Source: Phycicoccus avicenniae_A (GTDB lineage: Bacteria > Actinomycetota > Actinomycetes > Actinomycetales > Dermatophilaceae). Taken from it: DNA of 64,000 nucleotides. Where the stretch lies: the NCBI RefSeq assembly GCF_050496545.1, contig NZ_JBNVZV010000004.1:1-64000 (forward strand). Reading direction: 5' to 3'. The position numbers were made by a program, and so were the translations under genes. Below are positions 33,149 through 39,855 of the stretch, one piece after another; position 1 is the stretch's first letter, and each line of letters starts with the position of its first letter. Below the pieces are notes generated by a model. The model did not search any database. It saw nothing but the letters and a program-made list of their open reading frames with translations, and had not been told where the DNA came from.

Positions 33149-33844
33149 TCAGGGTGCCTCGACGTCTCGGCCGGTCCGGCGCAGGGCGAGGCGCAGTGCC
33201 GTGCCGACCAGCCAGAGGGCCATCCCCGCCTGGAGGGGGAAGAGGGCCGTCCAGGCCACGTCGTCCGTGACGACGACGAGAGGGGCCGCGACCCCGTACC
33301 CGAGCCCGCCGACGACACCCGGTGCCGCCAGCAGCCGTGCGGGCCAGGTCCTCTCGTCGCGGGCCACCAGCACGGCGAGCACGGCGAGGAGCAGCCCGGT
33401 GAGGGGTGTCGCGCCGACCGACAGCAGGACGTGGAGGTCCAGGACGGGCGTCGCCTCGCCGTGCTCCAGGTGGTGGGCGTCGCCCGCGGCGAGCAGGTGC
33501 ACGACCATCTCCACGGTCCCGAACACCCAGCCGGCGGCGGTGAGCGCACTCCAGCGGCGGGTCCGCCGCGTCAGCGACCCGGAGCGGGCCAGCAGGGTCA
33601 GGCCCACGGCCCCGAGAGCGGTGCCCGCGACGAGCAGGGCGTGGGAGACGCCCCAGGTCGGTGCCGAGAGCATCGAGGCCAGGTGTTCCTGCACGGTGGC
33701 GCCGGAGCCCTGGGGGTGCCGGCCGCCGCCGGCTGCCAGGAGCAGGCCACCGAGGCCCAGCGTCGCCGTGGCGGCCCAGCGGCGGGGACGGCGGCGACCG
33801 GCGGGGTGGTCGGTGCGGGTAGCCGGGGAGGTCAGGGTGGTCAT
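33149..33844 (-). CDS. Polytopic membrane protein of unknown function
   Basis: 231 residues with about six hydrophobic spans (LGLGGLLLAAGG, LLVAGTALGAVGLTLLA, a third at WSALTAAGWVFGTVEMVVHLL, then LLLAVLAVLVA and others). His residues cluster in MVVHLLAAGDAHHLEHGEA, possibly a metal or haem site (inference). It sits one base after the SnoaL-like gene and shares its transcript. I do not recognise the family. Confidence 0.7.
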   Translation of the reverse strand: MTTLTSPATRTDHPAGRRRPRRWAATATLGLGGLLLAAGGGRHPQGSGATVQEHLASMLSAPTWGVSHALLVAGTALGAVGLTLLARSGSLTRRTRRWSALTAAGWVFGTVEMVVHLLAAGDAHHLEHGEATPVLDLHVLLSVGATPLTGLLLAVLAVLVARDERTWPARLLAAPGVVGGLGYGVAAPLVVVTDDVAWTALFPLQAGMALWLVGTALRLALRRTGRDVEAP

Positions 33845-33845
33845 C

Positions 33846-34289
33846 TCAGCCCTCCTCGAGGGTGTTGTGCGACGCGGCGACGAGCCAGGTGCCGTCGGTG
33901 TGGCGGACGAGCACGTGGGTCATGCGCGAGCTGTGGGTGCCCTTGAGCGGCCCGGTGGGGGCCCGCAGCGTGCTGCGGATGACGACGAGCGCCGTGTCGT
34001 CCGTGAGGAGTCGGGACTCCACGACCTGCATCGTGGTGTGGCTGCCTCGGTAGATCGTCGCGAAGATGCCGGCGTGCCCGGCGGCGACGACGTCCCGACC
34101 GCGGAAGTGCTCGCCGCGGATGTTCACGAACGTGGCGTCCGGGGCGTACGCCGAGGCGAAGGCCTCTCCGTCGCCGGCGTTCCACGCCCGGGCCAGGCGC
34201 GTGACGAGACGGTCGGCCAGGGTCGCGGGATCGGCCCCGGCGAGGGGGACCGCCGTGGTCCGGGGTGGGGTGGTGGTGGCGGTGGTCAT
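33846..34289 (-). CDS. SnoaL-like/NTF2-fold protein (SgcJ/EcaC family)
   Basis: 147 residues. The cone-shaped NTF2 fold signature is seen in ARAWNAGDGEAFASAYAPDATFVNIRGEHFRGRDVV, followed by VESRLLTDDTALVVIRSTL and MTHVLVRHTDGTWLVAASHN. Such proteins bind or isomerise small hydrophobic molecules; many have no known activity. ATG with GAAAGG upstream. Divergent from a TetR gene whose operator lies between them, so it is probably under that repressor. Confidence 0.82.
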   Translation of the reverse strand: MTTATTTPPRTTAVPLAGADPATLADRLVTRLARAWNAGDGEAFASAYAPDATFVNIRGEHFRGRDVVAAGHAGIFATIYRGSHTTMQVVESRLLTDDTALVVIRSTLRAPTGPLKGTHSSRMTHVLVRHTDGTWLVAASHNTLEEG

Positions 34290-34312
34290 GTCGTGCCTTT
34301 CGGTGAGTTGGT

Positions 34313-34370
34313 CTTGATTGGATCAAGCGATGCTCAGTGAATATAGACCGACTCAGCGATTCTGTACAGT
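34313..34370. promoter_or_regulatory. Divergent SnoaL/TetR control region
   Basis: Palindrome CTTGAT-TGG-ATCAAG (34313-34327) downstream of a minus-strand -10 TATATT (34341-34346 region). On the plus strand, TACAGT (34365-34370) lies seven bases before the tetR ATG: leaderless. Likely TetR operator. Confidence 0.5.
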
Positions 34371-34377
34371 GGTCTCC

Positions 34378-35037
34378 ATGAGCTCGTCGAGGACCTACCG
34401 CTCCGAGCTGCGCGAGCAGCAGGCGCAGCACACCCGTGCCGCCATCGCCCGCGAGGCCCGCGCCCGCTTCGTCGCCGCGGGCTGGGCGGGCACCACGGTG
34501 CGTTCGGTGGCGGAGGCCGCCGGCGTCTCCGAGGCGACCGTCTACAACGTCTACGGCAGCAAGGCCGGGCTCGCGGTCTCGCTCGTCGACGCCGCGGAGG
34601 AGGGGGCGGACGTCCGGCGCGCGGCGGCCGAGCTCGTCGAGCGGGAGGGCGACCCCCGGGGCCAGCTCGCGACGTTCGTCGGCTTCGACCGGCGGCTCTT
34701 CGAGAGGGGTGGCGACGTGCTGCGGGTCCTCGGCGAGGCTCGGCGCCAGCACCCCGAGCTCGGCGAGGCGTACGACGAGGGGCGGCGGCGCGGCGGGGAG
34801 CAGCGACGCCGGGTGCTCTCCACCTGGCCGGCCTCGGTGTGGCGCACCGGGGTCGACGTGGAGCGTGCGCTCACGGTCTACGCGATGGTCGTCTCGCTCG
34901 ACAGCTACGACGTGGCGGTGCGCGAGGGCGGGTGGAGTGCCGACGAGGTCGAGGACTGGTGGCTCGCGTGCCTCGAGGACCTGCTGCTCAGGCCAGCCGG
35001 TCGAGGTCGGAGCGGCAGCGGCGCTCGAACTCGGTGA
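34378..35037 (+). CDS. TetR family transcriptional regulator
   Basis: 219 residues. N-terminal helix-turn-helix: HTRAAIAREARARFVAAGWA, then TTVRSVAEAAGVSEATVYNVYGSKAGLAVSL. The C-terminal ligand domain is helical and not assignable. The ATG at 34378 is chosen over an in-frame ATG at 34318 because a TACAGT box precedes it by seven bases. Divergent from the SnoaL-like gene. Its 3' end overlaps the convergent merR gene by 50 bases. Confidence 0.88.
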   Translation: MSSSRTYRSELREQQAQHTRAAIAREARARFVAAGWAGTTVRSVAEAAGVSEATVYNVYGSKAGLAVSLVDAAEEGADVRRAAAELVEREGDPRGQLATFVGFDRRLFERGGDVLRVLGEARRQHPELGEAYDEGRRRGGEQRRRVLSTWPASVWRTGVDVERALTVYAMVVSLDSYDVAVREGGWSADEVEDWWLACLEDLLLRPAGRGRSGSGARTR

Positions 35038-35410
35038 GCTCGGAGAGCGCCGCCTCCAGGTCCCGGCGGCGCTGCTCGAGGTCCTCGCGGCGCTCGTCGA
35101 TCTGCGCGAGTACGTACTCGAGCTGGCTGCGCCGGCCACGGGGTGCGTCGTAGAGGTCGATGATCGTGCGGATCTCCTCGAGCGGGAACCCGAGGCGCTT
35201 CCCGCGCAGCACGAGCCCGAGCCGCGTGCGGTCGCGGCGGTGGTAGACGCGGGTGGTGCCGCGCCGCTCGGGGGAGATGAGCCCGAGGTCCTCGTAGTGG
35301 CGCACGGTGCGGTGGGTGACGCCGAACTCGTCGGCGACCTCGGCGATGGTCCACGTGCGGGACGCGTCGTCGGTGGGGGCGGCCGCTGGCGCCGTGCTCG
35401 GGCTTGTCAC
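34988..35410 (-). CDS. MerR family transcriptional regulator (LiuR-like)
   Basis: 140 residues. MerR helix-turn-helix WTIAEVADEFGVTHRTVRHYEDLGLISPERRG, second wing YHRRDRTRLGLVLRGKRLGF, then a dimerisation coiled coil (about 95-135). No metal-binding Cys, as in MerR proteins that sense CoA-type or organic ligands. Divergent from acyl-CoA dehydrogenase and carboxylase genes with a perfect 16-base palindrome between. Probable regulator of branched-chain acyl-CoA degradation (inference by analogy with LiuR). Confidence 0.85.
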   Translation of the reverse strand: MTSPSTAPAAAPTDDASRTWTIAEVADEFGVTHRTVRHYEDLGLISPERRGTTRVYHRRDRTRLGLVLRGKRLGFPLEEIRTIIDLYDAPRGRRSQLEYVLAQIDERREDLEQRRRDLEAALSELTEFERRCRSDLDRLA

Positions 35411-35428
35411 GGAGGCGAGTATTGCTTT

Positions 35429-35444
35429 ACGTTGACGTCAACGT
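35429..35444. promoter_or_regulatory. MerR operator
   Basis: Perfect 16-base palindrome ACGTTGACGTCAACGT between the divergent merR and acyl-CoA dehydrogenase genes, preceded by TTT. It overlaps TTGACG -35-like hexamers for both directions. Confidence 0.7.
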
Positions 35445-35511
35445 CAAGAACGTGACCACCTGCCGGCCGCCGCGACCCGGGGCCGGTGCCACGAGCGCGA
35501 AGGGGCGCCCC

Positions 35512-36726
35512 ATGTACGAGCTCAGCAAGGACCACGAGGACTTCCGGGCGGTCGTCCGCGAGTTCGCCACCGAGGCCGTCGAGCCGCACGTCGCGCAGTG
35601 GGACCGCGAGCACCACTTCCCGGCCGACCTCGTGCCGCGGATGGGCGAGCTCGGCCTCTTCGGGCTCGTCGTGCCGGAGGCCTTCGGTGGCTCGCTCGAG
35701 GACGCCGACGGCGGCGCCTTCACGAGCCTGTGCATCGCCATCGAGGAGCTCGGCCGGGTGGACCAGTCGATCGGCATCACGCTCTCGGCCGGGGTGGGCC
35801 TGGGCATCAACCCGATCCTCACCTACGGCTCCGACGAGCAGAAGGAGCGCTTCCTTCCCGACCTCGTCGCCGGTCGTGCGCTCGCCGGCTTCGGCCTCAC
35901 CGAGCCCGACGCCGGGTCCGACGCCGGCGCCACGCGCACCAAGGCGGTCCTCGACGACGCGACGGGGCGGGCCCCTGGCTCTGCCAGGGAGTGGGTCGTC
36001 GACGGCGCGAAGGCGTTCATCACCAACTCGGGCACCGACATCACCTCGGTCGTCACCGTCACCGCCCGTACCGGCACCCTCGAGAACGGCCGTCCGGAGA
36101 TCAGCGCGATCATGGTCCCCTCCGGCACACCGGGATTCACCGTCGAGCCGGCGTACCAGAAGATGGGCTGGAACATCTCCGACACCCACGGCCTCTCGTT
36201 CGCCGGGTGCCGCGTGCCCGAGGGCAACCTCCTCGGGGAGCGCGGCCGCGGCTTCCACCAGTTCCTCAAGACCCTCGACGACGGCCGCATCGCCATCAGC
36301 GCGCTCGCCCTCGGCCTCATCACCCGGATGCGCGAGGAGGCGGCCGCGTACGCGAAGAGCCGCACCGCGTTCGGGCGCCCGATCGGTGTCAACCAGGGTG
36401 TCGCGTTCCCCGTCGCCGACCTCGCCGTCATGGAGGACGCCGCGCGCCTGCTCACCTACCGCGCCGCGTGGCTCAAGGACGAGCAGGAGGCCGGTCGCCG
36501 CTCGGTCGAGGAGGTCAAGCAGGCCGCCGCGAAGGCCAAGCTGTACACGTCCGAGGCGGCCGTCACCGCCACGCGCATCGCGACGCAGGTCTTCGGCGGC
36601 AACGGCTTCATGGAGGAGTACCCCGTGGCCCGCTTCTACCGCGACGCCAAGATCCTCGAGATCGGCGAGGGCACCTCCGAGGTGCAGCGGATGGTCCTCG
36701 CGAAGGGGCTCGGCCTCCCGGCATGA
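35512..36726 (+). CDS. Acyl-CoA dehydrogenase
   Basis: 404 residues, FAD enzyme that makes the alpha-beta double bond in an acyl-CoA. Motifs: GLVVPEAFGG, GFGLTEPDAGSDAGATRT (signature 1), KAFITNSGTD, RTAFGRPIGVNQGVAF, and near the end QVFGGNGFMEEYPVARFYRDAKILEIGEGTSE, where the catalytic Glu would lie. The chain-length class is uncertain: short/branched-chain (isovaleryl or FadE13-like) is favoured by the carboxylase that follows. First gene of a two-gene unit controlled by MerR. Confidence 0.9.
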   Translation: MYELSKDHEDFRAVVREFATEAVEPHVAQWDREHHFPADLVPRMGELGLFGLVVPEAFGGSLEDADGGAFTSLCIAIEELGRVDQSIGITLSAGVGLGINPILTYGSDEQKERFLPDLVAGRALAGFGLTEPDAGSDAGATRTKAVLDDATGRAPGSAREWVVDGAKAFITNSGTDITSVVTVTARTGTLENGRPEISAIMVPSGTPGFTVEPAYQKMGWNISDTHGLSFAGCRVPEGNLLGERGRGFHQFLKTLDDGRIAISALALGLITRMREEAAAYAKSRTAFGRPIGVNQGVAFPVADLAVMEDAARLLTYRAAWLKDEQEAGRRSVEEVKQAAAKAKLYTSEAAVTATRIATQVFGGNGFMEEYPVARFYRDAKILEIGEGTSEVQRMVLAKGLGLPA

Positions 36727-38291
36727 GCACCGACCCCGTGACCACCGACCCGCGCGTCGCCGACGTCCGCGCCCGCCTCGAGGCGGCCCACGCGGCGTCG
36801 GCCGCACCGATCGAGAAGGCCGCCGCCAAGCTCGCCGGCCAGGGCAAGCTCTACGTCCGCGACCGCATCGCGCTGCTCGTCGACGAGGGGTCCTTCGTCG
36901 AGGACGGGCGCTACGCCAACTCGCGCGCGGCCGGGCTGCCGGCCGACGGCGTGGTCACCGGGCGCGGCACGGTCGACGACCGGCCGGTCGTCGTCATCGC
37001 CAACGACCCGACCGTCAAGGCCGGCTCGTGGGGTGCGCGCACCGTCGAGAAGATCGTCCGGGCCACGGAGACCGCTCTGCGCGAGGAGCTTCCCGTCTTC
37101 TGGCTCGTCGACTCCGCGGGCGCCCGCATCACCGACCAGGTCGAGATGTTCCCGGGTCGGCGTGGCGCGGGGCGCATCTTCCACAACCAGGTCGCGCTGT
37201 CCGGCAAGGTGCCCCAGATCTGCTGCCTCTTCGGGCCGTCGGCCGCGGGCGGTGCCTACATCCCGAGCTTCTGCGACGTCATCATCATGGTCGAGGGGAA
37301 TGCCTCGATGTACCTCGGCAGCCCGCGAATGGCCGAGATGGTCGTCGGCGAGACGGTCTCCCTCGAGGAGATGGGTGGTGCGCGCATGCACTGCACCGTC
37401 TCCGGCGTCGGCGACCTGCTCGCCGCCGACGACACCGAGGCCATCGAGCTCGCGCGGCTGTACTTCTCCTACCTCCCGGAGACGTGGCGCTCGCCGCTGC
37501 CGACCTATCACCCCGAGGAGCCGGCCGAGCCGCTCACCCGGGCCAGCGTGCCCGAGCGTGAGAGCCAGCCGTTCGACGTCCACGGCCTGATCGACGGGCT
37601 CGTCGACGACGACAGCTTCTTCGAGGTCAAGCCGCTCTTCGCGCCCGAGCTCGTCGTCGGCTTCGGGCGGATGGCGGGGGAGACCGTGGGCATCGTCGCC
37701 AACAACTCGGCCGTCAAGGGTGGCGTGCTCTTCACCGACTCCGCCGACAAGGCCGCCCGCTTCATCTGGCTCTGCGACGCGTTCTCGATCCCGCTCGTCT
37801 ACCTCGCCGACGTCCCCGGCTTCATGATCGGCTCCGAGGTCGAGCGCGGCGGCATCATCCGGCACGGGGCGAAGATGGTCTCCGCCGTCGCCTCGGCCAC
37901 CGTGCCGCAGTTCTGCGTCGTCGTCCGGAAGGCCTACGGCGCAGGGCTGTACGCGATGGGCGGGCCCGGCTTCGGCCCCGACGCCACCATCGCGCTGCCG
38001 ACCGCCCGCATCGCGGTGATGGGGCCCGAGGCCGCGGTGAACGCGGTGTACGCCAACAAGATCGCCGAGGTCGAGGCCTCCGAGGGCACCGAGGCACGTG
38101 ACGCGTTCGTCGAGGCCCGGCGGGCCGAGTACCTCGAGGACGTCGACCTCGAGCGGCTGGCCGCCGACCTCGTCGTCGACCAGGTCGTCGAGCCCGAGGA
38201 GCTGCGGGCCGAGCTGCTGCACCGGCTGCGGTACGCCGCCCGCCGGGACCGGCACTTCGCGACCAAGCGCCGCGACGTCCCGCCGGTCTGA
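36723..38291 (+). CDS. Acyl-CoA carboxylase carboxyltransferase subunit (AccD2/MCC-beta-like)
   Basis: 522 residues. Two crotonase-like carboxyltransferase halves: LVDSAGARITDQVEMFPG, CCLFGPSAAGGAYIPSFCDV in the first and PLVYLADVPGFMIGSEVERGG, VVVRKAYGAGLYAMGGPGF in the second. It moves CO2 from biotin to an enoyl- or acyl-CoA. ATG overlaps the dehydrogenase stop (ATGA). Order dehydrogenase-AccD2 matches fadE13-accD2 of mycobacteria as I recall it. No biotin-bearing subunit is adjacent, so it may borrow AccA3 or a distant AccA. Confidence 0.9.
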   Translation: MSTDPVTTDPRVADVRARLEAAHAASAAPIEKAAAKLAGQGKLYVRDRIALLVDEGSFVEDGRYANSRAAGLPADGVVTGRGTVDDRPVVVIANDPTVKAGSWGARTVEKIVRATETALREELPVFWLVDSAGARITDQVEMFPGRRGAGRIFHNQVALSGKVPQICCLFGPSAAGGAYIPSFCDVIIMVEGNASMYLGSPRMAEMVVGETVSLEEMGGARMHCTVSGVGDLLAADDTEAIELARLYFSYLPETWRSPLPTYHPEEPAEPLTRASVPERESQPFDVHGLIDGLVDDDSFFEVKPLFAPELVVGFGRMAGETVGIVANNSAVKGGVLFTDSADKAARFIWLCDAFSIPLVYLADVPGFMIGSEVERGGIIRHGAKMVSAVASATVPQFCVVVRKAYGAGLYAMGGPGFGPDATIALPTARIAVMGPEAAVNAVYANKIAEVEASEGTEARDAFVEARRAEYLEDVDLERLAADLVVDQVVEPEELRAELLHRLRYAARRDRHFATKRRDVPPV

Positions 38292-38314
38292 CGGTCGGCG
38301 TTCACTCGACTTGG

Positions 38315-38632
38315 TCAGGCGCCGGCGATCTCGCGCAGGGCGGCCAGGTGCCCGTCATAGGCGGTGCGCCCGGTCCGGGTCAGCGACAACCAGGTCCGCG
38401 GCCGCTTGCCGACGTAGCCCTTGCGGACCTTCACGTAGCCGGCCTGCTCGAGCGTCGACACCTGCTTGGACAGCACCGAGTCCGACACCTCGACCTCGTC
38501 GCGGACGAGCGCGAACTCGGCCTCGTCCACCCCGGCCAGCGTGGCGACGATGCTGAAGCGGACCGGGGCGTGGATGACGTCGTCGAGCCGGTGGCGCGCG
38601 TGGGCCGGTCGCGTGGCGCCGTCGGTGCTCAC
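38315..38632 (-). CDS. Winged-helix transcriptional regulator
   Basis: 105 residues from GTG at 38632. Short winged helix: HAPVRFSIVATLAGVDEAEF, LVRDEVEVSDSVLSKQVSTLEQAGYVKVRKGYVGKRPRTWLSLT, like the HTH_34/MarR-like one-domain regulators. GTGA overlap with the membrane-protein gene upstream, so both share a transcript. It probably represses its own promoter at the AAGTACTT palindromes. Confidence 0.85.
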   Translation of the reverse strand: MSTDGATRPAHARHRLDDVIHAPVRFSIVATLAGVDEAEFALVRDEVEVSDSVLSKQVSTLEQAGYVKVRKGYVGKRPRTWLSLTRTGRTAYDGHLAALREIAGA

Positions 38633-39090
38633 CGGGTGCCCCCGCGGCGGATGCGCACGGCCGCGAGCACCATCGGCGCGGCGACGACCAGGCCGGCGAG
38701 CACGAGCAGCCCGACGTTCTCGGTCTGCGGCACGCCGTCGAGCTCCTGCTGGGCCTCGCGGACGTTGAACGCGATGATCGCGGCGAGGAAGAGGACCATC
38801 GTCACGCCAAGCCCGATCCAGCTGGTGCGGCGGGTGTTGCGCGGCCAGGCCCGAGCGCCCCGGGTCTGCCACGTCGTCAGGGCGAGGAGCAGCAGGACGT
38901 AGAAGGCGATGACGACCGACTCGTAGCGCGTGTCCTCGGTGACGCGCGAGACGGCGAGGAAAGCGCCGACGAGGAGCCCGAAGCCGGCGGTGGCCAGGGC
39001 GTGGATGCGGCGCTCGGCGTCGCGGCGGCCGGTGGCGGCCTCGGCGTGGGCGAGCTGCTCGCGGGCCTGCTGGGGCGTGATGTCGTTCAT
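38629..39090 (-). CDS. Membrane protein paired with the winged-helix regulator
   Basis: 153 residues with four membrane spans: LATAGFGLLVGAFLAVS, VVIAFYVLLLLALT, SWIGLGVTMVLFLAAIIAF, VGLLVLAGLVVAAPMVLAAV. Function unknown. ATG at 39090 has GGGAGGGAA upstream. An in-frame ATG at 39120 would sit exactly at the predicted transcript start, giving ten more residues by leaderless initiation; both are possible. Regulator-membrane pairs like this are common in actinobacteria, often linked to envelope or drug response. Confidence 0.75.
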   Translation of the reverse strand: MNDITPQQAREQLAHAEAATGRRDAERRIHALATAGFGLLVGAFLAVSRVTEDTRYESVVIAFYVLLLLALTTWQTRGARAWPRNTRRTSWIGLGVTMVLFLAAIIAFNVREAQQELDGVPQTENVGLLVLAGLVVAAPMVLAAVRIRRGGTR

Positions 39091-39126
39091 GGGGGTTCCC
39101 TCCCGTGGGGTCGTGTGCATGCCTCG

Positions 39127-39163
39127 ACCCTACGAAAGTACTTTCCACCCTGTCAAGTACTTG
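39127..39163 (-). promoter_or_regulatory. Consensus promoter with two palindromic operators
   Basis: Minus strand: TTGACA (39151-39156), 18-base spacer, TAGGGT (39127-39132). Palindromes CAAGTACTTG (39154-39163) and AAAGTACTTT (39135-39144) overlap the -35 and the spacer, 19 bases centre to centre. Confidence 0.75.
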
Positions 39164-39175
39164 CCGCGTGACCGT

Positions 39176-39826
39176 TCACGGGGTGCGCAGGTCGTGCCAC
39201 GCGAGGCCGAGCTCGGCGACCAGCTCGCGCACCAGCGGCAGCGAGACGCCGACCACGTTGCTCGGGTCGCCCTCGATGCCGGCGACGTACGGTGCCCCCA
39301 GCCCGTCGAGGGTGAACGCCCCGGCAACGCGCAGCGGCTCCCCGGTGGCGACGTACGCGTCGACCTCGTCGTCGGTCAGATCGGCGAAGTGCACTGTGGT
39401 GGAAGCAGTTCCGCCGACCATGCCGCCGCTGCCACCCTCGTCGTCGTCGCGCAGGTCCAGCAGCCAGTGCCCGGTGTGCAGGACGCCGGAACGCCCACGC
39501 ATCCGGTGCCAGCGGGCGACGGCCTCGGCGGCGTCGGCGGGACGGCCGTGCACCTCGCCGTCGATCTCGAGCACCGAGTCGCAGCCGAGCAGCAGGTCGG
39601 CGACCGCCTCGTCGCCGAGCGCGGCGGAGACGTCCTCGGCCTTCGCGCGGGCGAGCAGCAGTGCGACGTCGGCCGCCTCCAGGGTGCCGTGGGCGGCCTC
39701 GGCGGCGGCGACCTCGGCGTCCTCGTCGACCGCCGAGACCCGCACGAGCGGCTCGACGCCGGCCGAGCGCAGCGTGGCGAGGCGGGCGGGGGAGGCGGAG
39801 GCGAGGAGGAGCGTCGTGGCGGGCAT
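39176..39826 (-). CDS. maf: Maf-like nucleoside triphosphate pyrophosphatase
   Basis: 216 residues. Cleaves non-canonical or pyrimidine NTPs to NMP and pyrophosphate. Motifs: LLASASPARLATLRSAGV (phosphate site), LLGCDSVLEIDGEVHGRP with the catalytic Asp, AVARWHRMRGRSGVLHTGH, and VAGAFTLDGLGAPYVAGIEGDPSNVVGVSLP. The usual YxxxGEP Ala/Gly-rich loop has YVATGEPLRVAG. Leaderless promoter. In mycobacteria maf lies between accE5 and accA3; the same order is kept here. Confidence 0.93.
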   Translation of the reverse strand: MPATTLLLASASPARLATLRSAGVEPLVRVSAVDEDAEVAAAEAAHGTLEAADVALLLARAKAEDVSAALGDEAVADLLLGCDSVLEIDGEVHGRPADAAEAVARWHRMRGRSGVLHTGHWLLDLRDDDEGGSGGMVGGTASTTVHFADLTDDEVDAYVATGEPLRVAGAFTLDGLGAPYVAGIEGDPSNVVGVSLPLVRELVAELGLAWHDLRTP

Positions 39827-39832
39827 GGCGCC

Positions 39833-39838
39833 ACCGTA
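39833..39838 (-). promoter_or_regulatory. Leaderless -10 box of maf
   Basis: TACGGT on the minus strand, six bases before the ATG. Confidence 0.45.
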
Positions 39839-39855
39839 GACGGCGGCGCCCCGGC

